NCBI GenBank assembly: GCA_022565395.1
Contig: JAIUMV010000009.1
Coordinates: 104,558 to 168,557, forward strand
DNA: 64,000 nt
Origin: Marinobacter sp.
GTDB lineage: Bacteria; Pseudomonadota; Gammaproteobacteria; Pseudomonadales; Oleiphilaceae
Direction of reading: 5' to 3'
In this document: positions 10,242 through 18,565 of the stretch, one piece after another
How positions within the stretch are numbered: position 1 is the first letter of the stretch
How the letters are laid out: every line of letters starts with the position of its first letter
Notes under the pieces: generated by a model
Databases searched by the model: none
Told to the model about the DNA's origin: nothing
The model's input: the letters and a program-made list of their open reading frames with translations, nothing else
Made by a program: the position numbers and the translations under genes

Positions 10242-10266
10242 GCCAGCCTCCCAACGGGAGGCCAGC
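10242..10266 (-). terminator. Hairpin between DUF1329 and YCF48 genes
   Basis: A 7-bp stem GCCTCCC/GGGAGGC with a 3-nt loop and outer partial pairing. On the minus strand it is followed by ATTTGTGTTTA, a weak T-rich tract. It probably attenuates rather than fully stops transcription into the YCF48 gene. Confidence 0.5.
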
Positions 10267-10335
10267 ATCGTGATTCCTACCAGACGATGAAATCCGCCAA
10301 AACGTTCACTTTAAGAGCCTCCCTGCCCACGACGC

Positions 10336-11724
10336 TTAGCGGATACTTCTCCTGCGCAGAGCGGCAGGAGAAAATTCCCGGGGATTGGGAATAGCATCTG
10401 TAAAGATCCGGGTATTCGGCTCTTCTGTGTCCAGCCCCTGAACATGGTAACGACGCGCCTGCAGGTCATGGAACACCTCCAGCACAGTCCAGGTGCCCGG
10501 CAGCTCATAGTAGTTCTTGGCAATACCAAAAGTCACCCGCCAAAGTTCACCGCGACCGTCGTACTGGTCCACTAACAGCGTATTCCAGCTATCCGCATCC
10601 ACATAAAAACGGCGTTTGGCGTAGATATGGCGCGCACCTTCCCGCAACGTCGCTTCCACCACGTGCACGCGATGCAGCTCCCAACGGGTCAGGTCTGGGT
10701 TGACATGAGACACACCCAGAATCTCGCGATAAGGCGTGCCTTGCTGGCCGATCCGATAGTTGTTGTAGGGCACGTAGATTTCCCGCATACCCTCGTAACG
10801 CCAGTTGTAGCGGTCCAGGGCACCGTTGAAAATATCCGTGTCGTCAGCCGTCCGCAGATTGTCAGCAGCTGCAATGGGAGAGTCATAGCCCAGGTTGGGC
10901 GCGCGCCGCACGCGACGCTGACCAGCGTTGTAGCCCCAGCCATTACGCGGGTCAATCTGCTGGTTCATGGTCTCATGCACCAGAATCGCACCGCCCGCCA
11001 GACGCGGCGGTGACAAGGTGAAGCTCAGATAATAGAAGATAACGTTATCAATCGTTTCTTCTGACCCTTCAGGGTTGTAGAAATTAAAAAAGACTTCCTG
11101 CTGTGAGGTAACCAGGCTGTAGTCACCGTTCCGCTGAACGGCCACTTCACTGGCCCGGCGTGTGCCGGAAATGCCACGCCAACGCGTCAGGTGGTTCCAG
11201 ATGACCTGATAGGCCTTATCTTCATCGCTACCATGCAGGATCGGGAAGGGGTAGCCACCATAAGCACCGGAAATCCCCGCACCATCTGCGACAACCTGGG
11301 CCGTGACGGCATTTCTGCGGGTGTTTTCAGCAACCCAGTCAGGTACCGCATGGGTACGGCGTGACTGGTAAACCGGAATCCGGAAGGTCGTCGGGTAGGT
11401 CTCCAGCATCGCCCGAAGGCCATCCGTCAGGTGCTCGTCATGCTCTTGCATGTTGCGGGCATCGACTGTGAACAGCACCTGATCATCAGGAAAAGGATCA
11501 ATATGATGCTGGCCGGAGCCACGATAACCGGCGGGTGGCGTGGTCAAGCCGCCCGTCCAGGGTGGGATGGTGCCGGCCTCATTGCCAGCCATCGGTGAGC
11601 CAAAAGGTGTCAGGTCATTGCCCAGGCGGGCGGCTTCACGAGCCGACACACCAGCGTGAGCATCCGCAGCGGCCAAAGCAAGGGTGAGCAAGCCGCCATA
11701 AAGCCATTTTTTGTTCTTTGTCAT
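10336..11724 (-). CDS. DUF1329 outer-membrane-associated protein
   Basis: 462 residues from the ATG at 11724; an ATG at 11745 would add seven residues before the signal peptide and is less likely. The signal peptide MTKNKKWLYGGLLTLALAAA ends near DAHA-GVS. The mature start (ARLGNDLTPFGSPMAGNEAG) and the late block VHVVEATLREGARHIYAKRR, then RRFYVDADSWNTLLVDQYD, are typical of DUF1329, a family with a LolB-like fold. Such proteins are usually encoded beside a DUF1302 outer-membrane protein, YCF48 and an RND pump. Here YCF48 and RND are present downstream, but no DUF1302 gene is found. Confidence 0.9.
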   Translation of the reverse strand: MTKNKKWLYGGLLTLALAAADAHAGVSAREAARLGNDLTPFGSPMAGNEAGTIPPWTGGLTTPPAGYRGSGQHHIDPFPDDQVLFTVDARNMQEHDEHLTDGLRAMLETYPTTFRIPVYQSRRTHAVPDWVAENTRRNAVTAQVVADGAGISGAYGGYPFPILHGSDEDKAYQVIWNHLTRWRGISGTRRASEVAVQRNGDYSLVTSQQEVFFNFYNPEGSEETIDNVIFYYLSFTLSPPRLAGGAILVHETMNQQIDPRNGWGYNAGQRRVRRAPNLGYDSPIAAADNLRTADDTDIFNGALDRYNWRYEGMREIYVPYNNYRIGQQGTPYREILGVSHVNPDLTRWELHRVHVVEATLREGARHIYAKRRFYVDADSWNTLLVDQYDGRGELWRVTFGIAKNYYELPGTWTVLEVFHDLQARRYHVQGLDTEEPNTRIFTDAIPNPREFSPAALRRRSIR

Positions 11725-11914
11725 TGCATCGGACCCTACATGCACGATTGTCTGGGGCCTTACGTGAGACCCCGTTGTTGTATACCACGCGGGATAATGC
11801 TTAAGCGTAGCCGATCAAGACTCAAATGCCATCAGTCTAAAGTGCGATTTTGTTTCAATTCGCAACCCGGACGCAAGAATGTCAGGGCTTGCAGGGCGCA
11901 CAACCCCGCCTCCA

Positions 11915-14560
11915 TCAGTGGCTGTCCAGACTCTTGCTGACCACCTCAAACACATCCTTTGACAACGATGGCTTGGCCTTTATGGATTCCAGGGCGGCAC
12001 GCATGGGCAGCGCGTGACCCGGCGCGAAACGACGCCAGCGCGTCAGCGGGGTGACCAGCCTGGCCGCGATCTGCGGGTTGCGATCATCCATGTCGGCCAC
12101 CACTTCAGCCAAATAGCGGTACCCTGAGCCATCCAGCCCGTGGAAATGCACCAGGTTCTGGTTTGCAAAAGCACCAATCACCGCGCGTACTTTGTTGGGG
12201 TTCTTCCAATCGAAATCCGGGTGCGCCGTCAGCACCCTGACCCGCTCCAGGCCGCCCGCCTGGACGCTGCTGGCCTGAATGGAAAACCATTGCTCCATCA
12301 CCTGAGGGTCAGCGTGCCAACGGGCGTAGAAAGCGGCAAGCGCCCTGTCACCCGCTTCCTTGAAGGGGGAGTTCACCAAGGCACGCAAGGCGCCTGACTG
12401 ATCGGTCATATTGGTGGCGTCGGCAAACTGCTGTTCCGCCAGTTTGCGCCCCTCCTCATCACCAATATGCAGCAGCCACGCCAGCGCGGTATTGGCCAGC
12501 GCCCGGGACGCTATGGCCGCAGGTGTGAGGCTGTAGTCACCCGCCTTGCGATTGCGGTGGTAACAGGCTAACAGGTTATCGCGCAATTCCCGGGCCAGCG
12601 CCGTCAGAACAAACTCACGGGCCTGATGTATTGCTGGCACGTCCGCCAGCTCCGACATCTCGATCAACAAGGCTTCCGTGGGTAGCTGCATCATCTTGGC
12701 CACCAGCGCCTGATCCAGCGAAGCGTCGTCCAGCAGGTAGCGATAGGCCCCAATCAGGCGCATATCCATATCACCCCGGTCGGGCTCTTCCACCATCGTC
12801 TGGATCACTGCCAGCGCCAGGGCCTGCCCTGCATCCCAGCGGTTGAAGCCGTCGGTGTCATGTTTCATCAGGAACAGCAACTGCTCTGGCTGCCAGTCAT
12901 ACCTGACCTTTACCGGCGCTGAGAAGTGTCGCAACAGCGAGGGCACCGGACGACATGGCAGGTTCTCAAAAACAAAGTCGTGATGCTCCTCCGTCAACTC
13001 CAGGACTCGCTCCAGAGCGTTGGCACCAGACTCTCCGGCGAGCTGCAGAGGCAAAGGGGCACCGTCCTGTCCTAGCAAACCAAGCGCGAAGGGGATGTGC
13101 TGGGGCAATTTTGCTGGCTGACCGGGTGTCGCGGGCACCTGCTGAGTCATGGAGAGCCGGTAACGGCCCGTCGCCGGGTCATAGTCATCTTTCACTGTGA
13201 CGACGGGCGTGCCAGCCTGCTGATACCAGAGCCTGAACTGGCTCAGATCACGACCACTGGCATCTTCCATCGCCCTGACAAAATCATCGGTGGTGACTGC
13301 CTGGCCGTCATGGCGTTCAAAATAGAGGTCACTGCCTTTGCGGAAGAGCTCTGGCCCCAGTAGGGTATAAATCATCCGCACCACCTCAGCACCCTTCTCA
13401 TAGATGGTCAGGGTGTAGAAGTTGGAGATCTCAATATAGGAGTCCGGCCGCACAGGATGGGCCATCGGGCCGGCATCCTCGGCAAACTGGGCGGTGCGCA
13501 TCAGCGTTGCATCTTCTATGCGCTTGACCACCGGCGATCCCATGTCTGCGGAGAACTGCGCATCACGGAACACCGTGAAACCTTCCTTGAGACTCAACTG
13601 GAACCAGTCCCGACAGGTCACACGATTGCCTGACCAGTTATGGAAATACTCGTGGGCGACAATGGCCTCGATACGTTGATAGGCGGCATCAGTAGCTGTG
13701 TCCTGACTCGCCAGCACGCATGAGGAGTTGAAAATGTTCAACCCCTTGTTCTCCATGGCGCCCATGTTGAAATCATCCACAGCCACAATCATGAAGATGT
13801 CCAGGTCATACTCACGACCATAGACGTCCTCATCCCAGCGCATGGAACGCTTCAGGCTGTCAAAGGCGTGATCACACTTGTTCTGATTGCGCGGCTCCAC
13901 GTACATCCGCAGATCGACAGTGCGCCCCGAGACCGTGGTAAAGCTGTCTTTCTTCTCAACCAGATCACCGGCCACCAGTGCAAACAGGTAGCAAGGCTTG
14001 GGAAAAGGATCTTCCCAGGTCACAAAGTGACGCCCACCTGCCAGCTCACCGGCATCCACCGGGTTGCCATTGGACAGGAGCACCGGATAGGCCTTACGGT
14101 CGGCCTCGATGCGGGTGCGATAACGGGCCATAACGTCGGGGCGATCAGGGAAATAGGTGATACAGCGAAAGCCCTCTGCCTCGCACTGGGTACAGAACAT
14201 GCCGGACGATTTGTACAGCCCTTCCAGGCGTGTATTTTCCTGCGGCTTTATCCAGGTCACCACCTGTAACTCAAAGACGTCTGGCACACCGGGGATACGC
14301 AACTGTTCTGCATCAAGTTCATAAGCGGAGGCGGCGAGGGGCTTGCCATCCACAGCGACGGACTCAAGCTGCAAACCATCACCATCCAGCTGCAGCGGCA
14401 GATCCTTATCGTTCCGCTCAGGATTACGACGCAGGGACAGCACACTGTGGACCCGTGCGCCGTCCTCGAACAGCTCGAACCGGAGATCCACGTGGTCCAC
14501 CAGGAAGTCGGGGCTTTGGTAATCTTTCAGGTAAATGGCTTGCGGCTGGCCTATGCGCAT
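11915..14560 (-). CDS. pepN: Aminopeptidase N
   Basis: Cytosolic M1 zinc aminopeptidase of 881 residues, typical of the bacterial PepN subgroup, which trims N-terminal residues from peptides. Visible motifs are the exopeptidase signature GAMEN (about 267-271) and zinc ligands HEYFHNWSGNRV (about 300-311) with the downstream glutamate in LSLKEGFTVFRD. ATG start preceded by GGAGA. The start codon overlaps the stop of the DUF2797 gene, so translation is probably coupled in a yeaC-DUF2797-pepN operon. The Fur box upstream of that operon raises possible iron-linked control. Confidence 0.96.
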   Translation of the reverse strand: MRIGQPQAIYLKDYQSPDFLVDHVDLRFELFEDGARVHSVLSLRRNPERNDKDLPLQLDGDGLQLESVAVDGKPLAASAYELDAEQLRIPGVPDVFELQVVTWIKPQENTRLEGLYKSSGMFCTQCEAEGFRCITYFPDRPDVMARYRTRIEADRKAYPVLLSNGNPVDAGELAGGRHFVTWEDPFPKPCYLFALVAGDLVEKKDSFTTVSGRTVDLRMYVEPRNQNKCDHAFDSLKRSMRWDEDVYGREYDLDIFMIVAVDDFNMGAMENKGLNIFNSSCVLASQDTATDAAYQRIEAIVAHEYFHNWSGNRVTCRDWFQLSLKEGFTVFRDAQFSADMGSPVVKRIEDATLMRTAQFAEDAGPMAHPVRPDSYIEISNFYTLTIYEKGAEVVRMIYTLLGPELFRKGSDLYFERHDGQAVTTDDFVRAMEDASGRDLSQFRLWYQQAGTPVVTVKDDYDPATGRYRLSMTQQVPATPGQPAKLPQHIPFALGLLGQDGAPLPLQLAGESGANALERVLELTEEHHDFVFENLPCRPVPSLLRHFSAPVKVRYDWQPEQLLFLMKHDTDGFNRWDAGQALALAVIQTMVEEPDRGDMDMRLIGAYRYLLDDASLDQALVAKMMQLPTEALLIEMSELADVPAIHQAREFVLTALARELRDNLLACYHRNRKAGDYSLTPAAIASRALANTALAWLLHIGDEEGRKLAEQQFADATNMTDQSGALRALVNSPFKEAGDRALAAFYARWHADPQVMEQWFSIQASSVQAGGLERVRVLTAHPDFDWKNPNKVRAVIGAFANQNLVHFHGLDGSGYRYLAEVVADMDDRNPQIAARLVTPLTRWRRFAPGHALPMRAALESIKAKPSLSKDVFEVVSKSLDSH

Positions 14561-15417
14561 CAGTTTGTCTCCGTAACCTGTACACGCACACGATAAGCGG
14601 TGTACTTGCGAATATTGATCACGCCGGTATCCAGCATGAGATACTGACCTTTGACCCCCTCCAGCACCCCTTCTGCCACCGGATGCTTGTCAAGGTTGTG
14701 GGTCTTGATCTTTTCGGGCCAGACAACAACGGGGTAACTCAGCAGTTCGCCGGTCAGGGTAGGTGCCCACAGGCACTCTTCCCCAAACTCGGCTTTCAGA
14801 TCCACCAGCGCGGGGGCAACAGCCTCCAGCAAAGCGTCCCTTTCTGCTGCCAGATCAAGCGCGGGTGCCTCACCTTTTAGCATGGTGCGCCAATTGGTGC
14901 GATCACTGACATGGGCGCGACAGGCATCCTCCACCAGTCCCGCCAACCGTCGGGTGGACACTTCCAGCAAGGGCAAGGCGGCTACCGCACCCTGGTCAAT
15001 CCAACGGGTCGGAACCTGCGTACGGCGGGTGATGCCCACCTTCAGACCGGATGAGTTAGCCAGATAGACCACATGAGGCACCAAGCAGTGGGCCTCCCCC
15101 CAGGCGGGCTCGCGGCAGGTACCAAGATGGTAATGACACTTTTCCGGACTCATGATGCAGGTGTCACAGGCCGCCAACTTGCGAAAGCAGGGATAGCAGT
15201 AGCCCTGATTAAAGCTCTTACTGGTTACCCGATCACAGGCCGTACAGCGGATTTCACCGGTAAATTCAATCCGCAGCCGTTTGCCCAGCAGCTCGTTCAG
15301 GGGCAAGGCATACTCACCCACCTGAAACGTGTAGCCTACCGGGGCAGCCAGCGCGACGGGCATCTTGACCAGCGAGCCCTCGACGTCAAACAAAGGTGTA
15401 GTCACATCAGCACTCAA
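14560..15417 (-). CDS. DUF2797 zinc-ribbon-like protein
   Basis: 285 residues. A cysteine/histidine-rich core at about 56-115 (CTACDRVTSKSF, CYPCFRKLAACDTCIM, CHYHLGTCREPAWGEAHCL) suggests structural zinc sites. It is followed by HVVYLANSSGLKVGITRR, which resembles the strand-turn-strand core of GIY-YIG-type domains. This resemblance is my inference; the family has no assigned activity that I can name safely. It overlaps yeaC by 4 nt and pepN by 1-3 nt, indicating tight cotranscription. Confidence 0.85.
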   Translation of the reverse strand: MSADVTTPLFDVEGSLVKMPVALAAPVGYTFQVGEYALPLNELLGKRLRIEFTGEIRCTACDRVTSKSFNQGYCYPCFRKLAACDTCIMSPEKCHYHLGTCREPAWGEAHCLVPHVVYLANSSGLKVGITRRTQVPTRWIDQGAVAALPLLEVSTRRLAGLVEDACRAHVSDRTNWRTMLKGEAPALDLAAERDALLEAVAPALVDLKAEFGEECLWAPTLTGELLSYPVVVWPEKIKTHNLDKHPVAEGVLEGVKGQYLMLDTGVINIRKYTAYRVRVQVTETN

Positions 15418-15674
15418 TTGATTATTCGGACGGGGTCGGCATCATCTTTGGAGCCGCAACTGCTCCCCTCTTTCTTCGGGTTATAGATGTAACCCACCCG
15501 CTCCTGCTCGGGGATATCGTGCAGTTTCTCATAATACAGAACCGCCTCCATGCAGATGGCTCGCTGCTCCTTCGATACCACACGACCATCGGGCCACTTG
15601 CCCAGCTCAACGGCCAGCTTGAGGTTCTGGTACACAGAAGGGTCCAGGCGTTCGATCAGTTCTTCGTAGGTCAC
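15414..15674 (-). CDS. YeaC-like DUF1315 protein
   Basis: 86-residue protein matching DUF1315 (MTYEELIERLDPSVYQNLKLAVELGKWPDG...LTxEQR-like region QRAICMEAVLYYE). Translation starts at GTG with GGGAG 6 nt upstream. It is the first gene of the operon with DUF2797 and pepN, and its start lies 44 bp from a perfect Fur palindrome. Function is unknown. The C-terminal lysine-glycine-cysteine stretch (PKKEGSSCGSKDD) is low complexity. Confidence 0.85.
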   Translation of the reverse strand: MTYEELIERLDPSVYQNLKLAVELGKWPDGRVVSKEQRAICMEAVLYYEKLHDIPEQERVGYIYNPKKEGSSCGSKDDADPVRIIN

Positions 15675-15705
15675 GACAACTCCCGCAAAAAAATTTTAAA
15701 AGAGG

Positions 15706-15735
15706 TTGACCAAGTTAAATGATAATGATTATCAT
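15706..15735 (+). promoter_or_regulatory. Sigma70-type promoter of the candidate small RNA
   Basis: TTGACC (15706-15711) and TATCAT (15730-15735), each 5/6 to consensus and spaced 18 nt apart, point to transcription starting near 15742 on the plus strand. The Fur palindrome covers the downstream spacer and the whole -10 element, the usual geometry for repression. Confidence 0.65.
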
Positions 15736-15736
15736 T
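15718..15736. promoter_or_regulatory. Fur box
   Basis: AATGATAATGATTATCATT is a perfect 19-bp inverted repeat around a central G. It is nearly identical to the classical Fur consensus GATAATGATAATCATTATC shifted within the same GATAAT hexamer array. It overlaps the -10 of the plus-strand promoter and lies 44 bp upstream of yeaC on the minus strand, so it could control both directions. The palindrome is read directly; Fur binding is inferred. Confidence 0.85.
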
Positions 15737-15741
15737 GTTTC

Positions 15742-15828
15742 ACCAAGTGCGAACTGGTCGTTCCATTTGGTCTCTCTCATCAGGAGCTTTTCAAGCTCAT
15801 TTATGCCCCGCTCCGCGGGGCTTTTTTT
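15742..15828 (+). ncRNA. Candidate Fur-regulated small RNA
   Basis: About 87 nt of intergenic transcript predicted between the Fur-covered promoter and an intrinsic terminator, with no convincing coding frame. Predicted folds are a 5' ACCAA/TTGGT stem (15742-15771), a GAGCTT/AAGCTC hairpin (15784-15798), an AU-rich ATTTAT linker and the terminal GC hairpin with seven T. The unpaired TCTCTCTCATC stretch (15771-15781) is complementary to purine-rich ribosome-binding sites and could be the seed. This is the architecture of RyhB/PrrF-type iron-sparing RNAs; membership in a known family cannot be settled without a covariance search. The 3' end is antisense to the last codons of the rhomboid gene. 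Confidence 0.7.
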
Positions 15829-16475
15829 ATGGGCGGCAGAGCAGCCAGCGCCAGTCCCGTCAGCAAACCACCCAAGTGGGCCTCATTAGCCATGCGGCCG
15901 ATACCCAGGACTTCCGGCAAGGCGGTAAAGCCCAACAACATCCACACCACAGCAAAAATCATCAAGGCTGGCGGGAACTGGAACCGAGGCAGCTGTTGCT
16001 GGCTCAGCCAACAGTAGCCAAGCACCCCATAAACCACCCCGGACAGACCGCCAAAAAAGGGACCGTTCATCATATATTGCAAGAGGTTGGCGCCGAGGCT
16101 GGTAGCCACAAACAGGGTGAGGAAACGCTTTTTGCCATCAAGCCACTCCACCTGACTGCCAAGAAACCACAGAATCACCGCGTTGAAAATCAGGTGCGAC
16201 CAGCTGAAATGCAGAAAATCCGGCGAAATCAGCCGCCAGATCTGGCCACTGAGCAGCGTATCCAGCAACGCCGACAGGCGGGCATCAAAACTGGATACGT
16301 CGTGGTAACGCGGATCCACAATCAGAAACAGAGCAGAGACATTCTGCTGACCGAGGCCCGTCAGCCAGGCCAGCACCGCAGCCACCACCACCATACCCAT
16401 GACGATGGGTGCATGGGCAGGCTTGGGCTGCCAGCGCCCATTCACGTAGGGGAATCCGGGGTCTTTGTTGATCAA
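15801..16475 (-). CDS. Rhomboid-family intramembrane serine protease
   Basis: Inner-membrane protease that cleaves transmembrane substrates with a Ser-His dyad. 224 residues. GGLSGVVYG places the catalytic serine at about 145 and NEAHLGGLLTG the histidine at about 200; HFSWSHLIFNAV near residues 89-100 matches the helix-2 His/Asn motif. Start is TTG, with GAGG 10 nt upstream, five bases after the stop of the phosphoesterase gene, so it is the last gene of a nadK operon. Substrates are unknown. The final codons overlap the terminator of the opposite-strand small RNA. Confidence 0.88.
   Translation of the reverse strand: MINKDPGFPYVNGRWQPKPAHAPIVMGMVVVAAVLAWLTGLGQQNVSALFLIVDPRYHDVSSFDARLSALLDTLLSGQIWRLISPDFLHFSWSHLIFNAVILWFLGSQVEWLDGKKRFLTLFVATSLGANLLQYMMNGPFFGGLSGVVYGVLGYCWLSQQQLPRFQFPPALMIFAVVWMLLGFTALPEVLGIGRMANEAHLGGLLTGLALAALPPIKKAPRSGA
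15805..15828 (+). terminator. Intrinsic terminator of the candidate small RNA
   Basis: GCCCCGC/GCGGGGC 7-bp stem, TCC loop, then seven T. On the opposite strand the same bases encode the C-terminal KKAPRSGA of the rhomboid protein. Confidence 0.9.
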
Positions 16476-16479
16476 CCTG

Positions 16480-17499
16480 CTACCTCGTCAAACTGTCTTC
16501 TGTGGGCAGATCTTCCGGGTTCAGTTCTGGCCGGTCAACATCGATGGATACGAACTTGTCCGCGCTGAGTTCGCGCTCATCATCCATACGATAAGCCACC
16601 AGTTTGCCGTATTTCACAGCACTGTAATCCAGACATGCGACATTCTGCTTCAATGGGCGGGGTTCACCCTCCATCCAGTAGTGGCCAACAAATACCGGCA
16701 ACTCACCAAGGGGGTAAGATAACAGCTTCTGTTTTTCCTTCTCTGACAGGGGGCGGTTGGCAATTTCCTCCGGCAGCGGATCCGGCTGGAAAACCACATC
16801 GGCGTAGGTTTGCGGGTTGTCTGCCCAAAAGCGGGTGCGGAAAAACTGTCGGGTGTAACCATCGCGCCCGGTGATAGCGAGCCCATTGGGCAAGCGCAGG
16901 TCAGTACCGCGCAGCAGGCGGTCCATGACCTGCCCGGCGAAGGAATCGATGGCGGCGGAGGCGTGCAGGAAATCCTCGTCGATGGTGGCACCACCCTGCA
17001 CTTCCTTGAACTGCCGGATCAGCTTGCTGTCCCAGCAGGCATGCACCACGCGGAAATTCCGCTCCTCAATGAACAACGGGATGGTATAGAACCACTCCAG
17101 AAACTCATTCCATTCCCGCGGGTAATGGTCAAACTGCTCCAGCGTTTCCTTGATCAGGCGATCGTGCCGGGCGTTATGTTCACGCAGGTACTGCTGACCA
17201 CTGCCCGGCCGGGCACGAGTGCAGTAGCCCAGCGCGTTGTACTCATGGTTGCCCATGACAATGCGGGCCGAGCCCCGCTCCACCATGTCCCGCACCAAGT
17301 GCAAGGCTTCACGGATACGTGGACCACGGTCAATGATGTCGCCAACAAAAATAGCCTGGCGGCGCTTATGCTCATAGACGCCGTTGACTTTACGGTAGCC
17401 CATCTGCTCCAGCAGTCGTGCCAGGGTATTGGCGCAACCGTGAATATCCCCAACAATGTCAAAGCCCCGGTGGGCGTGCTTGTGAACTGTCATCATCAA
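16480..17499 (-). CDS. Metallophosphoesterase (calcineurin-like)
   Basis: Two-metal phosphoesterase of 339 residues. Metal-binding motifs appear in order near the N-terminus: DIHGC (17-21), GDIIDRGP (about 52-59) and GNHE (about 81-84). Later histidines (VVHACWD, VGHYWMEGEP) complete the site. The layout resembles PrpA/ApaH-like serine/threonine phosphatases and diadenosine tetraphosphatases; the substrate is not determinable. It overlaps the nadK stop by 4 nt and is followed within 5 bp by the rhomboid gene. Confidence 0.88.
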   Translation of the reverse strand: MMMTVHKHAHRGFDIVGDIHGCANTLARLLEQMGYRKVNGVYEHKRRQAIFVGDIIDRGPRIREALHLVRDMVERGSARIVMGNHEYNALGYCTRARPGSGQQYLREHNARHDRLIKETLEQFDHYPREWNEFLEWFYTIPLFIEERNFRVVHACWDSKLIRQFKEVQGGATIDEDFLHASAAIDSFAGQVMDRLLRGTDLRLPNGLAITGRDGYTRQFFRTRFWADNPQTYADVVFQPDPLPEEIANRPLSEKEKQKLLSYPLGELPVFVGHYWMEGEPRPLKQNVACLDYSAVKYGKLVAYRMDDERELSADKFVSIDVDRPELNPEDLPTEDSLTR

Positions 17500-18380
17500 C
17501 TCGCAGCAATGGTGCTGGCCCAGCCCAGCTTGTCTCGGCAGGTGGCGTAGAAATTGTGGTCCTTGGGATGTATCAAGCGGACCTTGAAGGGCTTTTTGAC
17601 GATGCGGATGGTATCACCTGGCGCCAGGGCGATATCCAGCTGGCCGTCACAGCTTACCTGGGGATAGGTCTCGTTGATCTCGCCAATCACCAGTTTAATC
17701 TCACTCTGCCCGCTAACAACGATAGGCCGGCTACTCAGGGTATGGGGAAACATAGGTACCAGTACGATGGCATCCAGTTTCGGGTGCAGCAAAGGCCCGC
17801 CAGCAGATAGCGAATAGGCTGTTGAGCCCGTAGGCGTGGAGACAATCAGGCCGTCTGAGCGCTGGCTGTATACGAAGTGGCCATCAATGTAGAGATCGAA
17901 ACCGATCATGCGGGTGGATTTGCCCGGGTGCAGCACCACGTCATTGAGCGCCGAACCAAACCCCTTGGGCTCGCCGTCACGCTCCACATGGGCATCCAGC
18001 AGAAAGCGGGTTTCCTCAATGTACTTGCCGCTGAGCACTTCACCCAGGCGCTCTTCCAGCTCGGCTGGGGAGATATCAGTCAGAAAGCCCAAGCGCCCCC
18101 GGTTCACACCCAGCAAGGGGATCTTGGCCTTGGCCAGCTCCCGGGCGGCACCTAGCAGACTGCCATCGCCACCGACCACAATAACCAGGTCGCAGATCTC
18201 ACCCAACATGTTCTTGCTGGCCACCTGCAGGCCATGCCCCGGCATCATATTGGCAGTATCTGACTCCAGAATAACCTGGTAGTTCTCGTTGACCAGGTAA
18301 TTCCGCAGTTGTCGCAGGGTTTCCACCACTTTGACACTGCCCATGCGCCCGATAACACCAATATTCCTGAATTGATCCAT
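17496..18380 (-). CDS. nadK: NAD kinase
   Basis: Cytosolic enzyme that phosphorylates NAD+ to NADP+. 294 residues, the usual length. GGDGS (70-74) is the catalytic motif, and the conserved C-domain blocks NDVVLHPGKSTRM, DGLIVSTPTGSTAY and SAGGPLLHP are present. ATG start with AGGATC upstream. First gene of nadK-phosphoesterase-rhomboid. Confidence 0.97.
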   Translation of the reverse strand: MDQFRNIGVIGRMGSVKVVETLRQLRNYLVNENYQVILESDTANMMPGHGLQVASKNMLGEICDLVIVVGGDGSLLGAARELAKAKIPLLGVNRGRLGFLTDISPAELEERLGEVLSGKYIEETRFLLDAHVERDGEPKGFGSALNDVVLHPGKSTRMIGFDLYIDGHFVYSQRSDGLIVSTPTGSTAYSLSAGGPLLHPKLDAIVLVPMFPHTLSSRPIVVSGQSEIKLVIGEINETYPQVSCDGQLDIALAPGDTIRIVKKPFKVRLIHPKDHNFYATCRDKLGWASTIAAS

Positions 18381-18565
18381 GCGTGATCCTGTAGAGTCTG
18401 CGTTGGGGCGGAGGCTCCGGCCAGCTACCTGCGTCGTTTCCGGACCCGGACTTTATCCACCGCCTGTTTGTGGCATATTAGCGGATAAGCGAGTCGATTG
18501 GCAGCAAAGGCCCCTGTGTGCGCCTTTACCTTGCCGTAAATTTCTCCAGCGGACCCTGGCCGGCC

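Noticed and set aside
15706..16017. 103-residue plus-strand reading frame over the small RNA
   Set aside because: It starts inside the promoter/Fur box and continues antisense through the rhomboid gene; no ribosome site or protein-like composition.
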